Assembly: GCA_037140715.1 (NCBI GenBank)
Contig: JBAXDX010000105.1
Coordinates: 1 to 8,654 of the forward strand
From: JAUZPB01 sp037140715
GTDB taxonomy: Bacteria; Bacteroidota; Ignavibacteria; Ignavibacteriales; SURF-24
Length of the DNA: 8,654 nucleotides
Direction: 5' to 3'
Of the stretch, positions 1-6,421 are shown one piece after another (the stretch's first letter is position 1; each line of letters starts with the position of its first letter). The translations under genes and the position numbers were made by a program. The notes below the pieces were generated by a model. It was not told the origin of the DNA. It saw only the letters and a list, made by a program, of their open reading frames with translations, and did not search any database.

Positions 1-23
1 TATTTACTGATTTCTTAAGGAAT

Positions 24-74
24 TTATCTGGCTATTCTCGGACAAGCTCCTAGATAGTAAATTGATCTTTTCAT
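24..74 (-). CDS. Possible 16-residue peptide with strong ribosome binding site
   Basis: The minus strand carries a perfect GGAGG (82-86) seven bases upstream of an ATG (74-72), which opens the frame MKRSIYYLGACPRIAR and stops at TAA (26-24). Spacing and strength of the binding site exceed those of most confirmed genes in this window, and a plausible promoter lies upstream (116-144). The same frame stays open to an ATG at 212, but the internal ribosome binding site favours the short product. I do not recognise the peptide. It could be a small protein, a leader peptide for a gene beyond the left edge, the 5' end of a decayed gene, or chance. No membrane segment, amino-acid run or metal-binding motif is evident. 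Confidence 0.3.
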   Translation of the reverse strand: MKRSIYYLGACPRIAR

Positions 75-115
75 TGTCTGACCTCCATTATGGTTGTTTT
101 TATTTTTGCAAATAA

Positions 116-144
116 CTGATATAATTGAACAATCGTTATGCCAA
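116..144 (-). promoter_or_regulatory. Candidate sigma-70 promoter for the 16-residue peptide
   Basis: On the minus strand TTGGCA (144-139; 5 of 6 to TTGACA) is followed after exactly 17 bases by TATCAG (121-116; 4 of 6 to TATAAT). Transcription would begin near 109, giving a leader of about 35 bases that includes the GGAGG before the mini-gene. In AT-rich DNA such matches arise by chance, so this counts mainly because of its position. Confidence 0.28.
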
Positions 145-190
145 CTGATAAACCCCTTTATTATTGCTGTTTCTCTTATTCGGACAAGTC

Positions 191-221
191 TCAAATTGAG
201 ATAATGTATCAAATTGAGATA
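191..221. repeat. Two 13-bp direct repeats, period 18
   Basis: TCAAATTGAGATA occurs perfectly at 191-203 and again at 209-221, separated by five bases. No gene is visible here. Short frames cross the area, but their translations resemble no family I know and they lack ribosome binding sites. The repeat may be a binding site or simple slippage; nothing decides between them. Confidence 0.5.
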
Positions 222-315
222 GTCTCATCCGCCAGATTCTGCTTCCACGGATATACGGATAATTCCTTAACTTGCAATGTTTTGATTCTGAAACGTATGT
301 ACGACAAATTCACTT

Positions 316-391
316 CTTAATCTTACTCATAATCTTAATCTTAATCGCTTCGGGAAAAATGAGTAAGATTATGATTATGAGTATGATTAAG
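316..391. repeat. Long inverted repeat of TAATCTTA-type words
   Basis: The left arm (316-346) and right arm (361-391) are each 31 bases and pair at 28 of 31 positions around a 14-base loop (347-360). Both arms are made of variations on TAATCTTA / CTTAATC. A weaker element of the same vocabulary lies at 8168-8229, after ilvE, which suggests a dispersed intergenic repeat family. A small separate hairpin follows at once (CCCGA 400-404, TCGGG 412-416). The short frames that cross this region are products of the repeat and are not real genes. Confidence 0.7.
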
Positions 392-622
392 AAAACTGTC
401 CCGACTCTTTATCGGGTTAAGCAACCGGGAAGGAAAACTTTTGTACACCATCTGAAACTGTCTAAGGTTTAATTAGATCCCGGACAACATTTTTTATAAT
501 TGGTTCTCCTCCATCGAATGAATTATGAATGAAAGTTATTTTATTTTTTCCTATTTTATTTACTGAAAAAAATAATGGTGCGGTGCATTTCTGTTTTCAA
601 CATTATAAGGGATAGTTTTACA
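392..622. other. Non-coding gap upstream of the acetolactate decarboxylase gene
   Basis: Apart from the CCCGA/TCGGG hairpin at 400-416, this stretch shows no supported gene. A perfect TATAAT lies at 495-500, but no good -35 element sits 16-18 bases upstream of it, so I do not call a firm promoter. If used, it would give a leader of about 115 bases before the start codon at 623. A ribosome binding site, AGGGA (608-612), is ten bases before that start. Confidence 0.4.
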
Positions 623-1390
623 ATGCTCAGGTTAAAAGAAAGTTTCATAGGGCTTATTTTCCTTTTTACATTATCGTTTGCCCAGAATAATAGGATTACC
701 CAAATTTCTACAATAAATGCCCTCATGGCGGGCGTATATGATGGCAATTATTCTTTGGGAGAATTAAAAAGATATGGTGATTTTGGACTTGGGACTTTTA
801 ATAATCTGGATGGAGAGATGCTTATGCTTGACGGCATCTGCTACAGGATGAAGTCAGATGGAAGCGTTCAGCAGACTGACGATAATCAACTCCTTCCTTT
901 TGCTACTGTAACATTATTCCGCCAGGATAAGCCGGTTGATAATTTAACTGAGGGCACTAATCAACAGGTTCTGGAAAAACAAATCGACAGTCTTTTACCA
1001 ACTCTTAATATTTTTTATGCCGTAAGGCTTGACGGATTATTTAAGGCTGTAAAAGCAAGAAGTGTCCCAAAACAATATCCGCCATACATCTCTCTTGTCG
1101 AAGTAGTTAAAAAGCAGTCTGAGTTTATGTTTGAAGACGTTGAAGGCACAATACTCGGCTTCAGGTCGCCGGCTTTCGTAAAGGGGCTTAATGTACCGGG
1201 CTATCATTTCCATTTTATAAGTAAAGACAGGAAAAGAGGAGGGCATGTGTTGAATTTTATCATTAAAAAGGCTTCGGCTAAAATTGAGAACATATCGGAA
1301 CTGAGTCTGCTTCTGCCTTCAGACAGCGAATTCTATAAGGCTTCGCTTGCAGAGGATAAGCAGAAGGAACTTAATAAGATTGAGAAGTGA
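623..1390 (+). CDS. budA: Alpha-acetolactate decarboxylase, probably exported
   Basis: The product would decarboxylate 2-acetolactate to acetoin (EC 4.1.1.5). The 255-residue product matches this zinc-enzyme family. It has INALMAGVYDG near residues 31-41, the GDFGLGTFNNLDGEM block (52-66) with Glu65, Arg146 in KARS, and PGYHFHF with His195 and His197, followed by His208 in GGHVL. These line up with the three zinc histidines, glutamate and arginine known for Bacillus brevis ALDC, whose residue numbers are almost the same. The start at 623 is preferred over an in-frame ATG at 575. It has AGGGA upstream and opens a typical signal peptide (basic start, hydrophobic residues 8-19, likely cleavage after SFA at residue 20). 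B. brevis ALDC is also secreted. The product is therefore probably periplasmic or extracellular. The gene stands alone, with no als or ilv neighbour. The gene symbol is by family. Confidence 0.9.
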   Translation: MLRLKESFIGLIFLFTLSFAQNNRITQISTINALMAGVYDGNYSLGELKRYGDFGLGTFNNLDGEMLMLDGICYRMKSDGSVQQTDDNQLLPFATVTLFRQDKPVDNLTEGTNQQVLEKQIDSLLPTLNIFYAVRLDGLFKAVKARSVPKQYPPYISLVEVVKKQSEFMFEDVEGTILGFRSPAFVKGLNVPGYHFHFISKDRKRGGHVLNFIIKKASAKIENISELSLLLPSDSEFYKASLAEDKQKELNKIEK

Positions 1391-1493
1391 GGCTTTTGTT
1401 TTCAGTAGTCAGTTCGCTGGTTCTGTTATTATAATAAGAATCTAAATATTATGCGGCTCTTTTGACAGGATTATTTTTTTTTGAATAGTTCCT

Positions 1494-1545
1494 ATACCAT
1501 TAATCGTTTTTTTATTATCTTGCGGGGAAGTATAATACCATTAAT
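1494..1545 (+). promoter_or_regulatory. Candidate promoter region with repeated ATACCATTAAT
   Basis: The 230-base gap before the exoribonuclease gene holds a perfect TATAAT (1531-1536) on the plus strand. No clear -35 lies at the right distance; the area is a T-rich run. The word ATACCATTAAT occurs at 1494-1504 and 1535-1545, the second copy overlapping the TATAAT, so a regulator could occlude the promoter there. A start near 1543 would give a leader of about 78 bases for the three-gene operon. The rest of the gap shows no terminator I would defend. Confidence 0.33.
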
Positions 1546-1620
1546 GAAATCATCAGACTGGATATTCTGTATTCAAAACCATGCTTTGAAGTTTGTCTAA
1601 CTAAAATTAATCTTATAAAT

Positions 1621-2616
1621 ATGCTGACACAAAAACCACTATCGAAAATATCAAAGGGAGAACCTGTCGAACATTATCTGATGCTCAGGAAATGCGAGGT
1701 TAAATCTACCAAGAACAATAAACCATATCTTAATCTTGAGCTTGGCGACCGGTTCCTTTCACTTACGGCTAATGTATGGGATAACTTTGATGGCTTTCTT
1801 ACTCGTGCTGCCCCGGGTGCGATTGTTAAGGTCAGGGGCGCAATGGATGAATATAATGGTCAGATGCAGATAAAAGTAACTGATATAAGAGTTACAGAAG
1901 CCGATGAGCCTGTTTCACCGGACGACTTTATGCCGCGTTCCAGGCGCGACCTTATGATTATGAAACGGGAGTTTAAGTCAAGGATTGATAAGCTGACTAA
2001 TTTTTATCTTAAAAAATTAATTTCGCGGATATTCAGCCAGCAGGTCTTCGAGGTATATGCAAAAGCACCTGCCGGGAAATCATGGCATCATGCGTACCTG
2101 CACGGACTGATTGAGCATACGCTTGAAATTATCAGAATCTGCGATCTTATGTGCGATGTTCACCCTGAAGTAAACCGCGACCTTTTGATCTGCGGGGCAA
2201 TGCTGCATGATTTCGGAAAGGTTGAAGAACTTACCTTTGATGGAACGTTCGACTACTCTGATAAAGGCAAGCTTTTAGGGCATATTGTCATAGCGGCTAT
2301 GGAGATAAATCAAAAGATTTCGCAGATATCTGATTTCCCTGAGGAATTAAAGCAGCAGCTGATTCATCTTGTCCTCAGCCACCAGGGGAAACTCGAATTT
2401 GCATCTCCTGTTATTCCGAAGACTTTAGAATCTATAATACTCTATCAGGCTGATGAATTAAGTGCCAAAACTAATGCCTACAAAAGCGCTATACAAAATG
2501 AAGCGGGCAACAGCGGGCGATGGACTAAATTCCAGCCGCTTGCCGGAACTGCATTCTATATCTCCGAAGATTTTATCAGACAAAGTAATGAAACTAAACA
2601 AACACTTTTTGATTAA
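1621..2616 (+). CDS. YhaM-family 3'-5' exoribonuclease (OB fold + HD domain)
   Basis: The 331-residue product has the two-part build of the YhaM/CbfA family, cytoplasmic metal-dependent exonucleases that trim RNA (and in some cases single-stranded DNA) from the 3' end. An N-terminal OB-fold nucleic-acid-binding domain spans about residues 16-95 (LNLELGDR, GAIVKVRG, GQMQIKV). An HD phosphohydrolase domain spans about 155-290. Its metal-ligand pattern is complete: His161/His166 in LHGLIEHT, His196-Asp197 in MLHDFGK, His221 in GHI, His254 in LSHQG and Asp278 in YQADE. Length is close to the usual ~310-330. The start codon is preceded only by AT-rich sequence without a clear ribosome binding site, but the OB fold needs this start. 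It is the first gene of a probable operon, and the next gene's ribosome binding site overlaps this stop codon. The exact RNA substrate cannot be read from sequence. Confidence 0.88.
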   Translation: MLTQKPLSKISKGEPVEHYLMLRKCEVKSTKNNKPYLNLELGDRFLSLTANVWDNFDGFLTRAAPGAIVKVRGAMDEYNGQMQIKVTDIRVTEADEPVSPDDFMPRSRRDLMIMKREFKSRIDKLTNFYLKKLISRIFSQQVFEVYAKAPAGKSWHHAYLHGLIEHTLEIIRICDLMCDVHPEVNRDLLICGAMLHDFGKVEELTFDGTFDYSDKGKLLGHIVIAAMEINQKISQISDFPEELKQQLIHLVLSHQGKLEFASPVIPKTLESIILYQADELSAKTNAYKSAIQNEAGNSGRWTKFQPLAGTAFYISEDFIRQSNETKQTLFD

Positions 2617-2626
2617 GGAAAACTTT

Positions 2627-3424
2627 ATGATTAAAAAATATACTCTCTTAGCCCTTGTCTTTTCATTGATAATCATCTGTACCGGCTCCCCGAAAGCTCA
2701 AAATCAGCAGAATTTAAAAGAGCTTCTTCAACAGGGGGATAAGCTTGCTGAAAAGCAGTTTGACAATAATGGCGCTTTGGATAAATATATGGCAGCCGAT
2801 AAGATAAATCCCGGTAATTGGGAGATTTATTGGAGAATCAGCCGTTCATACGTTGATATTGCGGATGAACTGCCGGCAAGTTCTGACATTCAGAAAGCTG
2901 AGAGGCAGGCAGAATACCAGGCTGCTTTCGACTATGCCGATAAGGCTGTAAGGCTCGCTCCCGATAAGTCAGTTACTTATCTGAGGCGTGCTATTGCCAA
3001 TGGAAAAATAGCTCTGTTTAAGGGCATATTTTCCGTGATTGGGATAGTTAACAGGGTAAAGGAAGACGCTGAAACAGCCCTGAAGCTTGGCAATGGCGAC
3101 AGTCATGTCCAGGCTGTTTCGCATTACGTTCTTGGCAGAACCCATTTGAAGGTATGCGAGAAACCGTATCTTGTGCGTCTGCCGCTTGGTCTTGGCTGGG
3201 GCGATTTAGATAAAGCTGAATCAGAGCTGAAAACCGCTGTTGAAATTAAACCAAATTTTAGGATGTTTTATCTTGAACTGGCGAAGTTATATATCGAAAA
3301 TGATGAATATCAGAAGGCTAAAGAGAACTTAAATAAACTTGAGAGGTCTCCTAAAGCAAATCAGGACGATGATAAATTCCTTGCTGAAGGCAGAACCCTG
3401 ATAGAAAAAATTAAAGATAAATAA
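2627..3424 (+). CDS. Exported TPR protein, RMDN-like
   Basis: The frame is open from 2462, but the true start is the ATG at 2627. It has AAGGAA six bases upstream and begins a signal peptide (MIKKY, then a hydrophobic run to about residue 18, likely cleavage near PKAQ, 22-25). The 265-residue product is mostly helical repeats. TPR-like pairs lie at about 30-60, 94-112 (ending AVRLAP), 140-155 and 193-240. The last includes DKAESELKTAVEIKPN, then YLELAKLYIENDEYQKAKENL. The middle (HYVLGRTHLKV, then a segment rich in Leu and Gly) resembles the regulator-of-microtubule-dynamics (RMDN/FAM82)-type TPR proteins also found in bacteria. Function in bacteria is unknown; a periplasmic scaffold role is inferred. 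It starts ten bases after the exoribonuclease stop and ends 16 bases before the sirtuin. Cys18 lies in the hydrophobic core and is not a convincing lipobox. Confidence 0.8.
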   Translation: MIKKYTLLALVFSLIIICTGSPKAQNQQNLKELLQQGDKLAEKQFDNNGALDKYMAADKINPGNWEIYWRISRSYVDIADELPASSDIQKAERQAEYQAAFDYADKAVRLAPDKSVTYLRRAIANGKIALFKGIFSVIGIVNRVKEDAETALKLGNGDSHVQAVSHYVLGRTHLKVCEKPYLVRLPLGLGWGDLDKAESELKTAVEIKPNFRMFYLELAKLYIENDEYQKAKENLNKLERSPKANQDDDKFLAEGRTLIEKIKDK

Positions 3425-3440
3425 TCAAACTGAGGTAATA

Positions 3441-4202
3441 ATGGAAAGTAAACCGGAACTTATTAAACCTGAATTAATCGAATTACTTAGAAATACTGAA
3501 TCAGTCCTGTTTTTAACCGGTGCCGGCGTTTCGGCTGAAAGTGGCATACCTACTTTCCGCGATGCCGATGGTATCTGGAATAAAATGAAGCCGGAGGAGC
3601 TGGCAAACTTCGATGCTTTTATGAAGAATCCTGACCTTGTGTGGGAATGGTATCAGTACAGAAGGCAGATTATCCGTGAGTCAGGTCCAAACAAAGCGCA
3701 TTATGCGATTGCGGAGTTCCAGAAGTATTTTCCCGATGTATCTGTTGTAACCCAGAATATAGATAATCTGCACCGCAGGGCAGGTAGCGAAACTGTATTT
3801 GAACTCCACGGCAATATTGAAAGGAGTTACTGCATTAAGTGTCATGCCTATTATAACTCGCCAAACTTTACATTCTATGATAAAGCACCAAAATGCCTGT
3901 GCGGCGGGCTTATCAGACCTGATGTAGTATGGTTCGGGGAGTCGTTGCCTGAGTCTGAATTTAATCAGGCTGAAAAGGCTGCTCAGAGATGCGGGGTTAT
4001 CTTTATTGCAGGAACCGCCAGTGTTGTATATCCGGCTGCACAGATTCCTTTTATCGCCAGGCGTTTTGGAGCCTGCCTTGTAGAAATAAATATCGGGGAA
4101 ACTGAAATATCTTATCTTGCAGATTATTGTCTGTATGGCAGGGCGGGGGACATAATTCCGGCTGTTCTTGAAGAGGTTAAGAGGGTGAGAACGGCTTTAT
4201 AG
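3441..4202 (+). CDS. cobB: NAD-dependent protein deacylase, class III sirtuin (CobB/SIRT5-like)
   Basis: The 253-residue product contains the full sirtuin core. NAD-binding motifs are TGAGVSAESGIPTFRD (26-41) and TQNIDNLH (104-111), and the catalytic His123 is in ELHGN. A zinc site is formed by Cys131, Cys134, Cys152 and Cys154, followed by RPDVVWFGE (159-167). Tyr71 and Arg74 in WEWYQYRR match the Tyr-x-x-Arg pair that in SIRT5 and E. coli CobB selects acidic acyl groups (succinyl, malonyl), so deacylase activity on those is likely besides deacetylation. The second cysteine pair is C-x-C rather than C-x2-C, and the usual GTS motif reads GTA (191-193); both are small departures. GAGG lies five bases before the ATG. 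It is the last gene of the probable operon with the exoribonuclease and TPR protein. The symbol is by family; cytoplasmic. Confidence 0.92.
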   Translation: MESKPELIKPELIELLRNTESVLFLTGAGVSAESGIPTFRDADGIWNKMKPEELANFDAFMKNPDLVWEWYQYRRQIIRESGPNKAHYAIAEFQKYFPDVSVVTQNIDNLHRRAGSETVFELHGNIERSYCIKCHAYYNSPNFTFYDKAPKCLCGGLIRPDVVWFGESLPESEFNQAEKAAQRCGVIFIAGTASVVYPAAQIPFIARRFGACLVEINIGETEISYLADYCLYGRAGDIIPAVLEEVKRVRTAL

Positions 4203-4305
4203 CACCGCGACAGGTAATTTTATGCTATCCGGTGATTTAAAATCATTTGTTTTAACTGGTATTTCGCGCTTTTAAAGGTATAATATTAAAAATAATCCTC
4301 AAAAG

Positions 4306-4334
4306 TTGACATAAAAGGCTTTCTTGTATATATT
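4306..4334 (+). promoter_or_regulatory. Sigma-70 promoter of rpsT
   Basis: A perfect -35 (TTGACA, 4306-4311) is separated by exactly 17 bases from TATATT (4329-4334; 5 of 6 to TATAAT). The predicted start is near 4341, giving a leader of about 25 bases that holds only the ribosome binding site AGG (4357-4359). A further TATAAT at 4279-4284 lacks a good -35. The stretch between the sirtuin stop and this promoter shows no convincing terminator. Confidence 0.8.
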
Positions 4335-4365
4335 TACTCCTCAAATTAAAAATAATAGGTAAGAA

Positions 4366-4644
4366 ATGGCTCATCATAAGTCGGCAAAGAAAAGAATAAA
4401 AGTCAGCGAGAAAAGAAGACTGGTTAACAAGTCCGCTGTTTCTAAAATAAAAACGTTAGTAAAAAATGTCTTTAATGCTGAAGATAAGACTGCAGCCGGA
4501 CAGATTTATAAGGATGCGGTTTCCGCTCTCGATAAAAATGCCTTAAAAGGAAGACTTCATAGAAATACAGCTTCAAGAAAGAAAGCCGCTTTAACAAAGT
4601 ACTTTAACTCATTGCCGGACGCTCTCGTCTCTGAGGCTTTATAA
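4366..4644 (+). CDS. rpsT: 30S ribosomal protein bS20
   Basis: The 92-residue, strongly basic helical product matches bS20, which binds 16S rRNA early in small-subunit assembly. Typical features are the MAHHKSAKKRI start, SEKRRLVNKSAVSKIKTLVK (14-33) and the C-terminal RLHRNTASRKKAALTKYF (63-80). Length is close to the usual 85-95. It has its own strong promoter, an AGG ribosome binding site six bases upstream, and a strong terminator, so it is a single-gene unit as in many bacteria. The start is ATG, not the TTG used in E. coli, and I see no obvious autoregulatory structure in the short leader. Confidence 0.97.
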   Translation: MAHHKSAKKRIKVSEKRRLVNKSAVSKIKTLVKNVFNAEDKTAAGQIYKDAVSALDKNALKGRLHRNTASRKKAALTKYFNSLPDALVSEAL

Positions 4645-4674
4645 TTTTACTTCTCTGCGTAAAGTTTATATTTT

Positions 4675-4708
4675 AGCAATGTAACCCTCTGGTTACATTG
4701 CTTTTTTA
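4675..4708 (+). terminator. Intrinsic terminator after rpsT
   Basis: A perfect 12-bp stem (AGCAATGTAACC, 4675-4686; partner 4691-4702) with a CTCT loop is followed by a T-run (4702-4707) and more T after one A. The minus-strand read-out of the hairpin is followed by AAAA, not T, so it should serve rpsT and not the convergent gene that ends at 4726. Confidence 0.93.
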
Positions 4709-4725
4709 TTTTTCAGGCTTACCGT

Positions 4726-6234
4726 TTACAGACTGCTTATCGTGTCCATTCCTTCTGGCATCGGAAGATAATATTTCACGTTTTGTATCCGTCCATTCTT
4801 CTTGTAAAGTTTCTCTACCTTTTTCCTAATCAGAACGCTGTGTTCCACATGTATATCATCCTCAATAGTTGTCCCGAAGATATAACTCGTACCTTTAATC
4901 AGTACATGTCTGCCTATTACCGTAGGATAATCATCGCTACCTGTAATATTAACACCCGACTCAATCCTGCAGTTATCCCCAATCTCTATATTTCCCTTTA
5001 TAATATCTCCACTAAGAATTTCTACATTATCTCCTATATTCAGCTTCTGTTGTTTAAAGCATGACAGGTGAGCATTCTCCCACACAGTAATATTCTTTCC
5101 AAAACTGACATTGCCGCTTACACAGGCATTCTTTTTAAATGTAAGATTATAGTTCAGTTTAACCCCTTTGCCGATATAAACTCCATTCCCGATTTTTATA
5201 TCCAGCGGAATGCCTTTTTCATCCATTCTCAGAATTTCATCTATTACGACATCATCGATAAAAAAATCGTCAGGGTCGGTTATCTCGATTATATCTTTCA
5301 GCTTATCATAAGCATTATTCCGTGCTATTTCTTCCATTTCCCATAATACAGACTTATTATTAAAGCCCATCAGCACGTATTGCTCTTTAGGACTTACCGC
5401 GTCAACGGTAAAGCCATGCTGGTTAAACAGCGCTATAAGGTCGGTGATGTAAATTTCCTTTTGTACATTGTTACTGCCCAGTTTATTGCTCAGCCGGACA
5501 AGTTTTTTATAATCAAAGGCATAAACGCCGGAATTAAACTCATTATTTTCAATCAGTTCCTGGCGCGAGTAATTATACTGCCTTCCGTTAAACGTCAGTA
5601 TATAGGGATTACAATCATCAAGGTGAAGTATATCCTTATACTCCATGATTTCTATTACATTACCAGTATCCCTGCCGGAAGGCGCTCCGGCTGAGTCATA
5701 TTCCTTAACGCGGATAATGCGTCCGTAGCTGTTGAGCGCCGGGTCGCCTTCATAAATTCCCGTTAAGACCATCATATCGCTTCCGGAGTTAATGAATTCC
5801 TGGCGGAACATTGAGATTGTCTGTTTGTCTATAAGTCCCATATCGCCTGGCAAAACGTAAACAGTTCCATCGAATTCATCCTGATTTATCTTTTGCAGGG
5901 CGACCTGCACGGCATGACCGGTTCCGTTCTGCGTTTCCTGACAGGCAAAAAGTGTATTATTTCTTTTACCTATTACTTCCATTACGTCCTGAGCCTTAAT
6001 ACCTACGACAACCAGCATATTGATACCCTCAATGGCGTTTTGACACGCATTGTACACGCGCTCCACAGTCGGCACTTCCCATATCTTATGTAGCATCTTT
6101 GAAGTTTGCGATTTAATCCTTTTACCATGTCCGGCTGCAAGTATTATAGCAACCTCGTGGCTCGAATAATTAAATTCCGAAGACAATTCATCCGCAGTCT
6201 GGCAGACACTCTCAGCGCGTTCTTCTATTCCCAT
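4726..6234 (-). CDS. GlmU-like nucleotidyltransferase with atypical beta-helix tail
   Basis: The 502-residue protein starts with about 25 extra residues and then a GlmU-type sugar-1-phosphate nucleotidyltransferase domain (about 27-290). Visible motifs are ILAAGHGKRIKS (31-42), Lys50 region, QNGTGHAVQ (102-110), LPGD with metal-binding Asp131, NSYGRIIR (168-175), Glu198 in IMEYKD, EFNSGVYAF with Asn234, and NVQKEIYITDLI (256-267). These suggest it transfers UMP from UTP to a sugar phosphate, probably GlcNAc-1-P. An insertion of roughly 30 residues lies between the 198 and 234 motifs. From about 345 to 470, hexapeptide-like repeats (IGNGVYIG, IGDNVEI, IEIGDNCRIESG, VIGRHVLIKG) indicate a left-handed beta-helix. 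The acetyltransferase signature of true GlmU (RxRxG..., HLSYxGD, the NYDGxxKxxT stretch) is not seen, and the last 30 residues are unlike GlmU. It may be monofunctional. Upstream is only a purine-rich GAGAGAG. The gene is convergent with rpsT. Confidence 0.82.
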   Translation of the reverse strand: MGIEERAESVCQTADELSSEFNYSSHEVAIILAAGHGKRIKSQTSKMLHKIWEVPTVERVYNACQNAIEGINMLVVVGIKAQDVMEVIGKRNNTLFACQETQNGTGHAVQVALQKINQDEFDGTVYVLPGDMGLIDKQTISMFRQEFINSGSDMMVLTGIYEGDPALNSYGRIIRVKEYDSAGAPSGRDTGNVIEIMEYKDILHLDDCNPYILTFNGRQYNYSRQELIENNEFNSGVYAFDYKKLVRLSNKLGSNNVQKEIYITDLIALFNQHGFTVDAVSPKEQYVLMGFNNKSVLWEMEEIARNNAYDKLKDIIEITDPDDFFIDDVVIDEILRMDEKGIPLDIKIGNGVYIGKGVKLNYNLTFKKNACVSGNVSFGKNITVWENAHLSCFKQQKLNIGDNVEILSGDIIKGNIEIGDNCRIESGVNITGSDDYPTVIGRHVLIKGTSYIFGTTIEDDIHVEHSVLIRKKVEKLYKKNGRIQNVKYYLPMPEGMDTISSL

Positions 6235-6392
6235 TTTTCTCTCTCTTTTTATTTATTTTACATTAACAGTATTAATACAGAAAATCATATTCTGAAAACA
6301 GCCGGTTTCTTCCTTTTTGAAAAAAACAGATTAAATTTAACAAAGAATAAGCATAAAAACATTTACAGTTATATTAAAAACCCTTAATTTTA

Positions 6393-6410
6393 GTTATATA
6401 TTTATATAAC
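6393..6410. promoter_or_regulatory. Perfect AT-rich palindrome in the divergent promoter gap
   Basis: GTTATATA (6393-6400) and TATATAAC (6403-6410) are perfect inverted copies around TT, ending 11 bases before the beta-barrel start. The 187-base gap between the divergent GlmU-like and beta-barrel genes has no promoter I would call firmly; TTTACA (6362-6367) is a possible -35 with a poor -10. The palindrome could be an operator or part of an A/T-rich promoter. AAAAGG (6411-6416) right after it is the ribosome binding site of the next gene. Confidence 0.35.
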
Positions 6411-6421
6411 AAAAGGCATTA

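Noticed and set aside
138..472. Two short plus-strand frames in the left gap
   Set aside because: Their translations match no family I know, they lack ribosome binding sites, and the second is generated largely by the TAATCTTA inverted repeat.
575..622. Earlier in-frame start for the acetolactate decarboxylase
   Set aside because: It adds 16 residues before the signal peptide and has only an A-run upstream, whereas 623 has AGGGA at ten bases.
1462..1491. TTGACA at 1462-1467 as a promoter for the operon
   Set aside because: No acceptable -10 lies 16-18 bases downstream (ATAGTT or TAGTTC at best).
2462..2626. Earlier in-frame start for the TPR protein
   Set aside because: It would overlap the exoribonuclease by about 150 bases and bury the signal peptide; the ATG at 2627 has a good ribosome binding site and begins the signal peptide.
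4675..4708. The rpsT terminator as a bidirectional terminator for the convergent gene
   Set aside because: On the minus strand the stem is followed by A residues rather than a T-run, so there is no intrinsic terminator signal in that direction.
4783..6387. Several plus-strand frames of 60-104 codons
   Set aside because: All but the last lie within the well-supported minus-strand GlmU-like gene, have no recognisable domains and no consistent ribosome binding sites. The last (6106-6387) starts inside that gene and runs out into the AT-rich divergent gap, also without a binding site or recognisable domain.
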